Positions 1-13,900 of a DNA stretch of 64,000 nucleotides are shown here, one piece after another. Source of the DNA: Siderastrea siderea (taxonomy: Eukaryota > Cnidaria > Anthozoa > Scleractinia > Rhizangiidae). The stretch covers positions 14,789,411 through 14,853,410 of the forward strand of contig OZ034970.1 in NCBI GenBank assembly GCA_964030785.1, given 5' to 3'. Numbering within the stretch: the first letter of the stretch is position 1; the number at the start of each line of letters is the position of its first letter. A program made the position numbers and the translations under genes. Below the pieces are notes generated by a model. The model did no database searches and was not told the DNA's origin. It was given only the letters and a program-made list of their open reading frames with translations.

Positions 1-1574
1 ACAGGTATCGCTTAGGGTTGTGTGTCAAGAAATATCTATATTATACTGTGTTAGTGGTCTAGAGCAGCACAGAAATCGCCGTCGTTAAAATTTACTCATA
101 GAAGACAGCATTCGATTGCAACATCTTTAGCGCAATTAACATCTCTATAGCTCTTATTTAGTTGTCCGTTTTTGCATGGTCTCACTTAGGATAAATAAAG
201 CCGGAGCCACGCCCAGATTGGTCTCCTTTAGGGAGATTAACATGGAACATATTGGCGCCTGTTTAGTACGTGGCTTGAGAGAAGACACGAGGCGCGTGAT
301 AAAATTACGCTGTATTGCAATTGAATTAGAAAATAAAGTTGTTTGATATTTGGCCACGAAGTTCAAGTTTTTTTTTTAACTAAATCAGAAATCCCCGGTC
401 AGAGTGACCGACCAGGCTAAGCTTTCGCCAGTCAAAACCTAAAATTCACCGGACATTTGTCCGATGACCGGCTGTTATTTGCAAGCTTGCTCCTCCCTAG
501 TTGCGTTTTTCTTTTCTACTGCGAGATATTGCGCAATGTAGCGTAATCTTCCCTATTTCTCCCGTTTCCCACCCCCTCTTCTCCCGCCTCCCGTACAGCG
601 CCCGCCCCCTTTTCTCCCCCCCCCCCCCACCCTGTCCCCCTCCACTAAACCTAACAAAATGCTGGTCGTGACGCCAAGCATGATGGACTAGCATCCCGTT
701 AGATGATGTTCATTCAACTTTTCCTTGATTCTTAGGTGTGACCAACGATATTTTACCCTGCAACAACAACTTTGAACCAACAATATTGTTCAATATTGAA
801 AAATATTGTTGGCTTGGCGTAACTGGCTTGACCACCTCTTTCAACGTCGTACAGCAAAGTTGAATTCAGCAATATGAAACGATGTTGAACCTATTTTACC
901 GCTCGCGCTTACTACAGAAACCAGAACTAGATTCCTACACAAGTAAGCTTCCCTTGTCTTCTAATCTGTTGTACTAAACACGAACTACTTTACGGACTTC
1001 CCCTTAGTTTTCTTTATTAGCACCATCAAAATAATCTCAAATAGAAACCTCCATTGGTTTATGGTTAATTTACCACAATGCGTGTTCCTTTACACTAACT
1101 GGTCTTCAACGCTTAGAACTTTCTGAATTCCACCATCACTGCCAGATATATTATATTTAAACTTGCGAAGAGCTTCAATTCGGATGAACATAGATGGTGT
1201 TCATGTAAATGTGCAATTTATTCTCTTACGAGAAAACTGATATCAGTTGAGAAACAGGCTGGTCAATTCTACCTTTGTGGGGGAGGTGATGGGTTCTTTT
1301 TGCTCTTGTCCAAAACGTGAGTCTGCAATGAAGAGATAAACACAAGCATTCAGCTGAATACAACTAATTTCTCCTGGGTTATAACGTAAATACACTGTCA
1401 AGAATACAGGAAGGTCATCAACAAAAACAGAATGAGAAATATGGCCTTCATGAACCAGCAAACTAAAAATAAAATCTAATTATTACATAGTAAAATGTTC
1501 TGGCTAAAATGTTAAAAATCACATTACAGGGAGCGTGATTTGACTCAAGAATTGGAGGCGTGTTAGTGACTCAC
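1..1574. other. KIF6 intron / left edge, no gene recognised
   Basis: No exon with splice sites or a recognisable protein was found here. The next KIF6 exon downstream of the one ending at 1575 must lie beyond the left edge. A poly-C/poly-G run lies near 616-631. An AT-rich stretch around 750-870 with repeated CAACAAT/AATATTG words could be a small degenerate inverted-repeat element. Confidence 0.6.
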
Positions 1575-4500
1575 CTTAAGGAGCTGGAAGCAGTAGTTGA
1601 TCTTTCTCATGTCTGCTCCAACACTCAGAGCTGACTCAGGATCAGCATCTTCGATATAACTTTTCACCATTCTGCGCAATCTTAAGAGAACAGTATAATG
1701 CCCATGTTAGGCGCCTACAGAAGGCCATAACGCGGAGCGTACAACTGCCCGATGTTCGTGTCACGGCGATTTCACAGATCAATTTATTTTTAGATTGAAT
1801 TTCCCGCGAATTCAGACTCCCAAAGGAGTCTTACTAACTAATCATAACCTTTGAATAATTCATTATCAGCCTTGTGTTATGCCTTGCGTTACAAATCGGG
1901 CATTTTAGAAGGAGAAAGAATGACCGCAGGCCGCCATTTTTGGAGGGATGCAGACTCATGCGGACTGAAACTTACATTTTCGCGGGAAATAGTAATGTAA
2001 AACCGGTACAAAAATAAACTGCTCGGTAAAAACGCCGTGATATAGGCTTAGTATGGGAGTTGCACGTTTCGGGTTAGGGGGATCCTTGCACCTATAATTG
2101 TTAAGTCCAAGGGAGTGGGAGAACACAGGCAGCTGTGGGTCATTTAATTTGTTCAATTTCTTCATCGCCAACCTCAGGCATTTCACTGTCAAATTTCCGA
2201 TCACTATGTACCCCTAAGGGATTCCCCAAACGTAAAGAATTGACCTGATTTGACCCATTTTTGTTCCTCACAAAGGGAATTGAATAAACTTATTCTAAAA
2301 AAATGCCCCATGTTACGTCCAGGGTTATCCCACACAGCCTTAACACTTATAGGTGCATTTGGTGGGCTGTCACAGAACAAAAGACACATTCACATTTTTT
2401 GACAAAACGAAAATTCTGCCTTTTTTTCACCCGGCATTCTCCAAAAACATGTTATCTAACACAACCTGAATTCATCCTCAAACACGCTGCTTTCTACGTT
2501 AGCTCAATAATTACCTTGAGCCAGTGCTAACCCAAGAGAGGGGTAGAAATGAAGCCTAGTTTCCATACTTCAAGTCCAAAACCTTAAGAGAAAAGACTAC
2601 TTATATCACAGCTTTTATTAATCAGGCCCCGGTTGTTCAAAGAGCGGTTAACTTTATCCACTGGATTGGGCGTAATCAAACGGATAAAACATGTGGGAAA
2701 ATCTCTAACTAGCCCTATGATTTAAGAAAAGAACAAGAGTGTATCTATAGTTGAGTGTGTGGCTTTGCAAAAAACTGGTAAAATGTGTAAGTTGAAATAA
2801 AATTGCTTCGTCGCATAGCGAGTTATTCACGAACAACTGGGGCCAGAATCATGCATCATGTGAAATCTCAGTACCTATCCATCTCATCTTCTGTTAGTTC
2901 CCCTGTGTATTCCTGTCCTGTGGCCATCGCCAGTTCATCTTTAAGCCTCTGTACTTCTGCTTTAAGCTGTGCAATCAACTGGAGACGAAAAAAGCGTAAG
3001 GTTCATAACTTTACGTAAATCTTGGAAAAATCGGAAAATCCTGGGAAACAGTAAATCCTGGACAATGTTTTGATTTCATAGGGTGGCACAATTTTGCAGT
3101 ACAAAAGTAACATCAACGAACATTAATATACTGTATACATTTAGAAGTATCAAATACTCACAGGTGCAAACGAGAAAAGGGAATATGCTAATTATACATA
3201 AAATTATAGTTTTACAACTGATGATTATGCATTGAACAAATTGCCAAACAAAGACCTTGGTGTGGATAGTGTCAGAATGTATGTTAACTTTTGGGTGACC
3301 CTGAAATGCACTAAATTCTTTTATAATTTAAGAAGTTCTTTATTTGCTAGTCAATTAATCAGTGACGGTTATTACATAAAATCCTTTCCACTGACCAGTT
3401 TAGGATCAATTTCCTCATTCAGCAGAACATCATTCTTGATCATGGCCACTCTCTGCGCAAATCTACACGTTGAAATGGATTCCTAACAAGGAAAATGCAA
3501 TCCGTATACACGCATGCATTTAAGTCCAATAAATAAATAAACAAATATTATGCAGGGCCCTATGGATACCAGCCTCATTACTGAATGGGCCACCCTTCCT
3601 GAATTAAGTTACTTATTCACTATTTGCATGCATTTAAATAAACTTAAATTGTAGGCAAAAGTCCAGTGTGAAGTAAACAAGAAAGAATTGAATGTAGGTG
3701 GTAAAAATTTCTAGCTGCCTGCACTTTGAGAAAGCTGTGTCAGTAGTGACATAGATCTTCAGCTGTCACTTAGACACACATCTGCAGGGTGTCAGCATAA
3801 ACATTAATATTGCTATTCACAAATTAATAAATAATGCTTACATCAATGTTTTTCTTTTCAATGGAACATGTTGCTATCATTGAGGTCATACAATTTCCTC
3901 CAAGACTGAAACAACAACAAAACATGATCACTTGTACGAAACAAACTTTAGGAGTAAAAATTATCTACTAAGTGCAAGTTGGCAAGAGAGAATTAATTGC
4001 ACTTTATATATTAGAATGAGTGAACAATAGAATGAGACCAATCAGGATCTAAGAGTAACAAGTGAAATAGCTTTCAGCACTTTCAATCTCAATGTCTTTC
4101 TCAAGTCACTGCAGGCAGTTATACCAAAAGAGGCACTCTGAGTTACACCAAATTCCACTGAATAACTAGTGGCACACTGAATGGTGCTTGCATGCAAAAA
4201 AATAATAATAATCAGGATTGGTCACAGCAAGATAACATGAGAACAAATGTTTTGTGCACATTTTATTTCCAGTTCACACAGCATGTTTACTTCCGGTAAG
4301 TTGCGCACACTGAATCACAGCTGTTGGAATCACTGAGCTGTTCCAAGCATCCTCACCATATTGAGTGCATGTTACACATGCATGCAGCTGAAAACTCTTT
4401 TGATCCAACTTAAGTCAACCATTCACTATACCTGTCTCTTAGAACTGAGGTCATCATGGAATTTCTGTATGGTATGTGACTTCTTGATTTATCTGACAAG

Positions 4501-7500
4501 GCCACAATCACCTGCACATTTACAGGAGATCAAAGTCAATAACTAATAATCTTGGAGAGAGAGAAAGAGAAATCACAGGGTTACTCAAATAATGCTTCTG
4601 TTTCCATTAGAAATGTCTTGACCATTGAAGCTTTTTATATTATTATATGTACTATAGTATAATCCTGATAACTCGAACTGTTAGGCAAAACACGTGTAAA
4701 ATGTTTAGAGATATCCAGTTATCGGAAGTGTAAATAAAGGTAAAAAAAAGGTCAAATGCTTTGATTTTATTCAGTGAGAATTTCGAGATGCCAGGGTTCA
4801 AGCTGTCGAGATTTCACTTTATCACATTTGAGTAAGCACGACCACATGTCAACCAACACATCCTGTCACGCTTGTAACTTGTCGTATTTTGTATCTTTAA
4901 TATTACCAGACCTTATTAACAGCCACAAAAGTTTATGCTCATCCCAAGTCCGTGTGCAGACTGTTTATATATGTATAACTAATCAAGTGTTCACATGCCA
5001 GAAAAGTCTCCATTGCAACAAGAAAGCTGCAGCCTTTACCTGCTCAAGGAAGTGAAGTGATAAGTTGATGTACTTGGCTTCAGTGAGAAGAGTACCACCT
5101 ACATTAGTCTTTCCAACTCGCTCAGATCTGTAAGTAACAATGAAAAATTTCTTCTTCAAACATTTCTAACCAAAACAAGCAGAATCTCTTTTCAAGTTAA
5201 AATTCAATAACTGGGAAAAACTTACCCTGCAAGATCAACCAGATGTAGCTTAGCTCGCCGGATAGTTGCTGATCCTGGTTCACGTGTTGAGATGTGGATT
5301 GTGAAAATGCAGTGAGACCTCGTGGATGCCTGATTCATGGGTGTCTACAAATGTCATTCATTTGTTGTTATTTTCTGTTGACTGGCTTGAAATAACAATC
5401 TTTTCATGTATCACATCAGTTTCCACTACCTCCCCACCAACCACCAACCACTAGTTTGTAAACAACCTAAAATCCAACTTTTGAGACATTTAGTTTACAG
5501 GCATAAAAAAGGCAGATTCTGTGTTGGGTTTACTGTATAACAGCAACACTTACTACTGACATCCACTTCACCCTGAAAGCAATGCATGATAAACCAAAAG
5601 AGCCATTCATACTGCTGTTATAGCCATTGTAAATATTAAACAAGAGTGAGACTTAACTCCTATTGGAGAGCAACTGCTATTGGAGAGAAAATCATACCTC
5701 AGCTATCATTCTATTTGTGTCTCCAAGAAACAAAAGGTTGAGAGCTGAGAGAAAAAAGGTAGAAAAATTGATAGTTAGCAAGACACTGACAAGTTTGAGG
5801 GCTACAGCTTCATCAGTAACAAAAGGTGACTTGTCTATTATTCAACCAAGACAAATCATGTAAAAGGACATGTTATCCTTTCCCAACCAATTAGTTTAAC
5901 TCATAAATGTTTATTTAATGGACAATATAAAGCAGACTGACATAGTTAAATTACAGGGAGTTACTCTTTTGTTGCCACAACTTTGGATAATAAAAGGTAT
6001 TGCATTCTGATTCAAAAGATAAGAAGTGTAATGTGAAAAAAAAACGCTTTCTTACCCTCCTCTTCATTACTGGCTTGATGCAGAGAAAGATTCTTAAGTT
6101 GAACATTATTGTCACCGTCTTCAAATAGAGTCACTTTCCTAAAAGAAATAAAATAATGGTATTCATTTAAATACCTAGATTTGTTAACTTTTGTTATAAT
6201 TTTACATGCTTTTAGATAAAATAAACAAGGCCATTGATCAACATCACAAGCGAGAATATTTCAGACACAAATGACTTGACTCATTCTTACCGATGGACTA
6301 TCAAGAGAGCAGAGAAGTTGACCAAGAAAGAGAATGGAAAGCATCCTTTTTTATCAAAAAAGTGTGTTTAATGGGTAATTAACCGAAAAAAGTACTTCAC
6401 TCAATCTTTAACTCATGGCCAATGAGGCATGCAGAGCTGAGGTGGCTGTATAAGGTAAAGGGCTGGTCCAGACACACTTTAGGCCACAGATACCAACCTT
6501 ACCTCGCACTGTCACCAACCCTCCATCTTCTTAACAGTAGTCTGACACACTAACCACAACATTTCTGCACCTCCCCTGAGCTCACTTACCACCCAAGTTT
6601 GTGGAAAAATTGCATTAAATGACAGACCTTAATCAACGGAAAACATCCCATTCTGCACCAGTGCTTGATGAAACTTGCAGTTTACCTGTAAGGTAGCTAA
6701 AGTTGGGTTTCTAGTTGATATGCTAGGACAATTATTTTTTCCAAGGACCATCAATTTAGCAGTTTCTTGATGTTGTGGATGTTGTGATCACCAAATAAGT
6801 AAGCATAAAACAAAAATTGAAAAGACAATACAAATAGCCAGACCTTAACACGATAGTTTCCTTAACACCAAGAAACACCCTCCCCCCCCAGTTCATCTTT
6901 AATAAAACATTTTGTTGATTAATCTTAGTTGTTTACTTTATTACACTTACGGTAAATCCTCCAGCTTAGAAGCTTCATGTTTCGGATCCAAAAGATCATA
7001 ACCATTTTCATTGTAAATCTCAAGGTATGAAATGTGAGCAGTGAAGACTGTTTCTGGATGCTGAAAGATTTGAATTTTACGGCTCTGGCAATCAAACATT
7101 TTTTTAATTACCAAAAATCTATCCCAGCTATACATGTATTCTCAACAACGTTATCATTAACTGCTTCATTTCTGTATACAACCAAGACAATGGGCATGTA
7201 AGCATCAGCAAGGCTGAATCTCAAATAGGAACCTAGCATCCTGATAAGATCCTACATAGAATTTCCACCACCATTATCAGATGGCCACAACACAAACGTC
7301 TTAACAGTCAGGGAGGCCCTATCATTTAGGACCATAAACCATAACATCTGTTATGGTAGGGTTATGGTTGTTGTGACCTTGATGTTAGAGGTGAACTTTA
7401 CTCACAAAGCAACACATCTGTTGTGAGTGTGCAGATAAAAGTAATGGGTGAATTTATGAAAGCCAGATGACTTCCCTTACAAGTGTAAAAGTTACAAAGT

Positions 7501-10500
7501 TACAGCTTCAACTAACAACACTGGATACACTCCACAGCCAATGCATCACAATACCTTGTGTTTCATAGTTTTCTACTAACCTTTTCAAAGTATTCAAAAA
7601 TGTATGACAGTGACCTTGGAATTAAGCCTCTGTCAACATATTTCTCTGCACCTCCGGTGATGGTGAATGTTTTACCAGATCCTGTCTGGAAGTAAACAGA
7701 CATAAGAAGTTCACTTGTTTTTTTATTACTCAAAAAATGTCCAAAGAAATGGGCATACTATAGTTAGTCAGATTGCATTTGCTGTATCTCCCTAAAGTCT
7801 GATGCATTCTACATCACATTTTTGTATGCTTCATTACACTACGTGTGAACACACCAAAACACTGAGACATGAAGGAAACGGTGGAAGAAGCACTTTCTCT
7901 GTCATGTTACTAAAACCCAACAAGCACTTCCTGCACTGTTATATCTGTTTCCTAAATTTCTACAAATGCTGCCCATAGTCATATTTACCAACCTACATAA
8001 TTGTACAGTAGACCTCTCCGCTATCTCAAACTCCCTGCTATCTCAACCCCCTGCTAACTCAACTTCCCCTTCTCCCGCTATCTCAAACCCCAACGACGTC
8101 TCCTCACATCCACATTATCCCCTACTACCTCAAATTCCTCACCAATCAAAAATGGATCCATTAACCCTTGGATAACATTTCACAGGTATTTCATACTTTT
8201 CTCAAACAATTTACATTTCCTGCGAGTGTTTGAGATAGTGGGGTCTACTCTGTTCCCTTAATACATTTATATATACATGTACAGTATCAATGGGAGATCA
8301 AAATACCTGGCCATATGCAAAGATTGTTCCATTGTAGCCTGTCAAAACACTGAAATCAACAACATGAACACTAAAAATTAATCTTTGAAGAATTCATTTT
8401 CACTGAAGAGACAGGGCTAAAAGATGACACAACATTGAAGAGAACACCCTTGAACCTTCTGTCATTTCCACTACCCAACCAGTAATCCCCAGGTACGAGG
8501 AGTAGGTTGTAACAGGAAATCAACGGAACAATCAGTTAAAATTGTGATCACTTCCTAAGTACACAACAGTGACATTTGACAAATTTGACATATTCAATCT
8601 ATTTATGAGGTCTCAGAAAATAACAATCCTTTAATCTGCTTCTTTTTTGGGGGGGGGAGGGGGGGAAGAGAGACTCCTCCCTTAAGGAAAGTAAGGAAAG
8701 ATGAGTGTTTGATCAAAGGTTACATAAAATATTGAAGATTTGACACTATATTTATAAATTATTTTAATTTGTTTCATTTATTATTAATAAATTACAATTT
8801 AGTGCACATACTTGTCTATTACTCCTTGTGCAACTTCTTCAAAAACCTCATCCTGTTTACAATCCTGATCAAAAACCTTGTTGAACCTTTGAATGACAAA
8901 ATTTAAACTAAATCTCATTATTGTAACATGAATTAAAGATAACAACTAATAACAGTAACTATAAAAATAAAAAATAATTAATATAATAACAGGAACCCCA
9001 CATCACAGCCACCCTGTTGCTACATGTAAGGACATGTCGCTATTACGGCCATTCTAAATTACAAATTATTAATTGGAAAGGAAATAACTGTTTTATTAAA
9101 TGCTTTAATTTGGCAATCATTGCTGGTTATTTTTGTCACATTTGTGAACTAAACTTTTGTTTTGTGACAAAAACTCTTGAGCACCAAGGCACTTGACATC
9201 AGTCGTAGCCAATTTCCACAAAAGGCAAAAAGCAGGGTTATTTGCTGAATTATAATGTGTGTTGTAAACCAACAAGAAAGAGGGAGAATTTAATAATGCA
9301 AATTATTCAGTAGCTATGTTCAAACCTAAATTTGTAAACTTCTCTCTTGTTGTTGATGTAGCCATCAGCCAGATCTTTTGGTACAGTGAAAGCAATACAG
9401 GACCCTCCACTCTCATCTTCATAAGCTTCATACAGCTATGACAGAAACAAAACATCTGAGTTCAAGTCTTATGCAGCTTTATGTTTTTTCACTCTAAAGT
9501 GTGTGCACCCTATTGTACACGTACATTCTAACGCAGCTGCAATGCTGTGTTGCATTTTGATTTTGTCCAATTTGTGTTAGCTTGCAGCCTTCAGTTCTTG
9601 CTTCATAAATGTACAAGTAAGTCAGTGGTTTATCAAGAGCAGGCAAAACTTCATGTCTCACAGTAAGACAATGTGGTTGTTAACCAGTTTTCATTTTATC
9701 TTGGATTGGTGCTCTCAGTCAGAGATATGAATGAATTAGTTTCATTTCAGTAGTCGATCAAAATAAATAATCTGACCCCAAAATCATGTCATTATCTACA
9801 GTACTTTTATTGATTATTTTGACTAATGGATTGACAATTATTTGACGAGTATTATCAAGTAGTACTGATTAATCATTTACTTCTTCGATGATCGATTTCA
9901 ATTGATTTGTAATGTTCCGGATGTTTCTATTAATTATATTAGATGTAGCCTGTGAACAGGCTCTCTGGTCAGGGAAAGAGCAAAGAAAACAAAGGGTGAG
10001 AAAGAGCAAAGAGACAGGGAGGTGGTGGGGAAGGAAGGAGGGGGGAGAGGGAAGGGGGAGTCGCTCTGTCCTCTTCCCCAGTCTACGCTTGGCTTGCTCC
10101 GCTCACTGATTAATTTTCACACTTCTTCCCCACTACAGAGCTTGTTCACAGGCTATATTAGATGAAATCCAAACAAAAACTCAACTACAATTAAATTTAA
10201 GAAAATCCCAAAGAGAAGAAACAGCTTTGTAATAAATATGCAGTGTGTTTCACAACAGGACTGTTCTTGACATTTAATACCACAAAAAATTGCTTGAATT
10301 ACCAAGCAATTTATTCACTGCTATCGCTGTTATATTATAAATGAAATGTCTTTGACGCTTGGTTTCTTATAGACCTGTTCGAACCTGTAGACAAACAATT
10401 TTAAGCTTTAAACGTGTTATAACCACCTTTCCTTGTATTAAAATAATGTTTTTAATAAATTCTCATTCCTTCCTTTTTCAGCTTTAAACTTAATATCCAC

Positions 10501-10658
10501 CAAACAAATTTATAAAAACTTTGCAGCCGCTCCATGTTATCACAGATAATAATTTGTAAGCTTATCATTTCTAGCCAAGTTTAGACTTTACATACCCCTG
10601 TTAACTTTTGTTTTGTCGGCTTTGCGCGGGCATAAATCTGTATTCCCTGTTTCACCAT
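1575..10658 (-). CDS. KIF6: Kinesin-like protein KIF6 (N-terminal motor half, 15 exons)
   Basis: Microtubule motor ATPase of the kinesin-6/9-like group associated with cilia. Exons in transcript order, all with GT donors and AG acceptors: 10596-10658, 9326-9435, 8812-8886, 8307-8349, 7581-7685, 6951-7060, 6056-6138, 5698-5744, 5226-5344, 5040-5127, 4432-4511, 3842-3905, 3396-3482, 2875-2978, 1575-1671. Phases match at every junction. The start ATG at 10658 opens MVKQGIQIYARAKP. The P-loop GQTGSGKT is split across the exons at 8307 and 7581. Switch I (NQASTRSHC) and switch II (LVDLAGSE) lie in 5226-5344 and 5040-5127. The exon at 6951-7060 encodes HISYLEIYNENGYDLLDP, close to vertebrate KIF6. 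The stalk and tail exons are outside the window. The KIF6 rather than KIF9 call rests on the start and the LEDLP region. Confidence 0.93.
8006..8252. mobile_element. Short inverted-repeat element (MITE) in KIF6 intron
   Basis: The left end reads CAGTAGACCTCTCCGCTATC and the right end is its approximate reverse complement (GATAGTGGGGTCTACTCTG). The interior repeats the word GCTATCTCAA several times. It resembles Tigger/pogo-type non-autonomous ends. TA precedes the left end but is not matched on the right, so the exact boundary is uncertain. Confidence 0.55.
9946..10155. mobile_element. MITE with palindromic ends and 9-bp target duplication
   Basis: Terminal inverted repeats TAGCCTGTGAACAGGCTC and GAGCTTGTTCACAGGCTA (one mismatch) bound a 210-bp element with a purine-rich centre. 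The 9-bp direct repeat TATTAGATG flanks it at 9937-9945 and 10156-10164. A 9-bp duplication fits Mutator-like transposition. It belongs to the same family as the element at 53300-53678. It sits in the first intron of KIF6. Confidence 0.8.
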
Positions 10659-10994
10659 CCTTCATGACGACATAGAGACCATTCCTATAGCACAGTAACA
10701 ATCCTGAATTCCAGAGACATCTTGAAATAGGAGTTTGACACCATAAGTTTACAAGAAATTGAGCGTTACGTTGCCTTGGTGGAAGAGTAGAGAATTTATG
10801 AAAGGCGTTTTGGCAATGGGGGATTGGAATCAAGTTTATAAGATACCGCTGTCTTAAAACACTGTAGTCATTCAAAGAGATACCTCGTGTATTGTTTATA
10901 TGACCTCGTTTTCACAGATCACGAGATTTTCATCGGGCTGTTCTCCTTGCAGTAGAAAGCTAGAGGAGTTATAGTACGAGGTGTAGTTTGCAAA
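10659..10994. promoter_or_regulatory. Divergent KIF6 / LGMN promoter interval
   Basis: The start codons of KIF6 (10658, minus) and LGMN (10995, plus) are 336 bp apart and point away from each other. The interval therefore must contain both 5' UTRs and both promoters, unless unseen 5' non-coding exons exist. No clear TATA box was seen. The head-to-head arrangement suggests a bidirectional promoter. Confidence 0.55.
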
Positions 10995-13900
10995 ATGGTG
11001 TTGTCAGAGCTGCTTATCCTTTGTCTTTCGCTCGTGGTGGTGACTGGTGAAAGTTTCAAAAATGCCGAAGGAAAACACTGGGGTCTGATTGTAGCTGGAT
11101 CGAATGGTTGGTACAACTACAGACATCAGGTACGCTACAAATTACTCTTGGGTACAACATAAGCGTCAGCTCATTTGCTTCCGTAGAGGATCGGAGAGAC
11201 CATGCCTCAGTAATGTATAGCTCTAGCTTTGTAATATCCACCTTGGAATTTGCTTAGCTTGCTGTTGCTGTATTGGCTGCAATCTTCACCAGCGTGTCAG
11301 GTGTGTCTGCGTATGCAAATGGCGTGTGTGTTTTAATACTTGAATGGTCTTGAATGGGGCGTTGAAAGTAGTGTAAGAGAATTCGAATCTTATGTTTAGT
11401 TCTGTGCACTACTGGGTCAACGCTGTAGTATTGAAACCCGGGAAAACAATGGAAATAAGCGTTCATAACAAATTGCGCATAGCGAAACCGCAATTAACTT
11501 CAACGTACCGGTATAAACATTAGAGCCTCGAATTCCTAGTTCTATAAATAAACGAAAGTCACGAGATTTTTGCGTGTCCCACTCGTTGATACTGTAGATA
11601 TATCAGTTTCCTGTCCGCTCCTACTCCGGGGTTGCAAGAATGCTAAATCTTATTAACAGGGCTCGACAAAAGCCCTAGATTCTGAAATTGAGCAAATAAG
11701 TGGGAGCCTGTCGAGGTTCTTTAATTAATTTATCATGTTATATATCAAACATTCAAAAGAAGGACATCACACATCAAACATATTTTAAAAACACGTCACA
11801 GAGTGTGATTTCCTGTGGTGTTTCATTATGGACTGTCTGGGCAAGTGGGGATTTGCCTTGGCAAGCAAGCTGTAAGAGTTTACTCCCTTAAGGTTTTTGT
11901 AGAATCGTCTGTTCAGATTGCATCAATTTAAAGTAATGGTCCACGTAAAAACTAGGCAAAAGAACAATAGGCCACTGCAATAGTGGCAGATATTTTTCAG
12001 GTGCTAATTGCTCTAATCAAATTAAATACGCAAAAAGCACAAATTTTGAACTTAAAATTCAAATGAAGGTAACTTGAAGATGAGTAAAACAACTTTTTAT
12101 TTCGGCTACACATTCGATATATTAAAAAAATGTAACATGTCTAAAATTTGGAAAATTTCTATGCACCAAAAGCGAGGAAGTTAAACTTGTATAAAATTAC
12201 ATCAGGATTAGTACAGTGATACATCAGTCAGCGACTGCGTGAAAATTGTTTAGCTCAGCTTTCACAAAGGAACTGTCAAATTGGTTATCAAAAACAACAG
12301 CAAATCGCACTGACGTAGACTTTATTTGATGAGGGTTAATGCACAACAGTGAACAACACTAATAAACTTGTGGTCCTCACTAATCTAAATTACAGTAAAA
12401 TTACTCATAATGTAAAATACTAAATGAGTAAATAAATATATAAATAAAATTCTAAAAACATGGATTAAAATGTGGCAGAAACCTCCGGTTTACTATAAAA
12501 TGTTTCCTTAAAGCATTGCTATCATATTAAAATGTAAGAAACTGAAGGACACAATCAACATCAGGTCTGAGTCACAGGCTCACCAGGCCCACAGGAAAGT
12601 TAAGTTTTCTTTTGGAGTGCAGTGGTGATAAATCCCTGAAGCTGATGCCTCTTTTGCAGGTAATACCCTGGTCTAGTAAATAACTAGTCTAGTTTTACCT
12701 CTTTGCCAGTCTTCATCTCTATTGGCCTAGAGAGGAGTGTACTTTGATATACATCTGTACAGTAGTCATCTAACGTTTATTTCCTTGTTTGTCTGTTTGT
12801 TTATTGAAGGCTGATGCTTGTCATGCTTATCAGATTCTTCATAAGAATGGCATTCCTGATGAAAACATTGTTGTGATGATGTATGATGACATTGCACACA
12901 ATAGCCAGTAAGTACATTCTAGTTCATTTCCTCAGAGGCAGACACTTGGGATTAGCACCAGTGAACTAATGACTTACAAGGGATTTCCATCATAGGGAGA
13001 TGTCTGAAGTGGCAAAGGACTGGGAAGTCCAAACTTTATGCTTTCCTTACCCTTTAACCCTTAAGCCCCAACAGTGATGAAAATTAAATTTCTCCTTACG
13101 GTGATCACTGCTTGTTCAAACATTCAAGTGATGAGAATAAAGGAAACAATCACCAAGGATGAGATGTCTTGATATTTAGACAAATTCTCCTTACTAGTTC
13201 CATAAGACATGTATGAAGAACAGTAAGGAGAATATGTATTTTTATATCGGGGCTTAAAGGGTTAATTTCAGTTCCCACCCCTTTCAGTTGCCTCCTGTCT
13301 CTCTGTGCTTTTCTAGTTTCAAACTATTACACAATGAAACAATTTTTTTGCTGTCTCTCCTAAGTCCTGCCCTCTCTTTTTCCACCTCCTGTGCACTTCA
13401 CACTTCCTTTTCTCCCAGATTTCTGTCCCCCTGCCCCCCCCCCCCCAACCCCCCACTCTGAAGGTTGCAGAGGGGTGTCCCTCTCATGAACTGTTTATAT
13501 GACAGAAAATTATAGCATGGCTCCAACGGCAATAATAATTTGTAATCGCCCTATTTCATCTGTCTTGTTTTGAGTCCATCAGTGTCTGTTTGGTTCCTGG
13601 GTACCTGTGAGCACTAAATTTTAGCTGTAAATAATTAAGTAATGGTAATTGGACTGAGTGGAGTACAATTCAGGAAGTGATCGGGCAAGTAATTTTAAAT
13701 CGGCCAAGTGCGTAGCACGAGAACGATTTGAAATTATGAGCATGATTACCCCTGAATTGTACGACATGAAGTCCAGTTACCAGTTAATCATATCTATAAC
13801 AAAATGCAAGATTAGAAAATCTACGTGCCCTTCGGGGATATATTTTTAATTATCAGTTTTGCAAGCAGTGGGGAAACAGCTATAAAAAGAACCCATTTTA

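Noticed and set aside
10588..10875. Minus-strand 95-residue frame spanning the KIF6 start
   Set aside because: Only its 3' part overlaps the real first exon, in another frame; the KIF6 ATG at 10658 and donor at 10595 explain the region.
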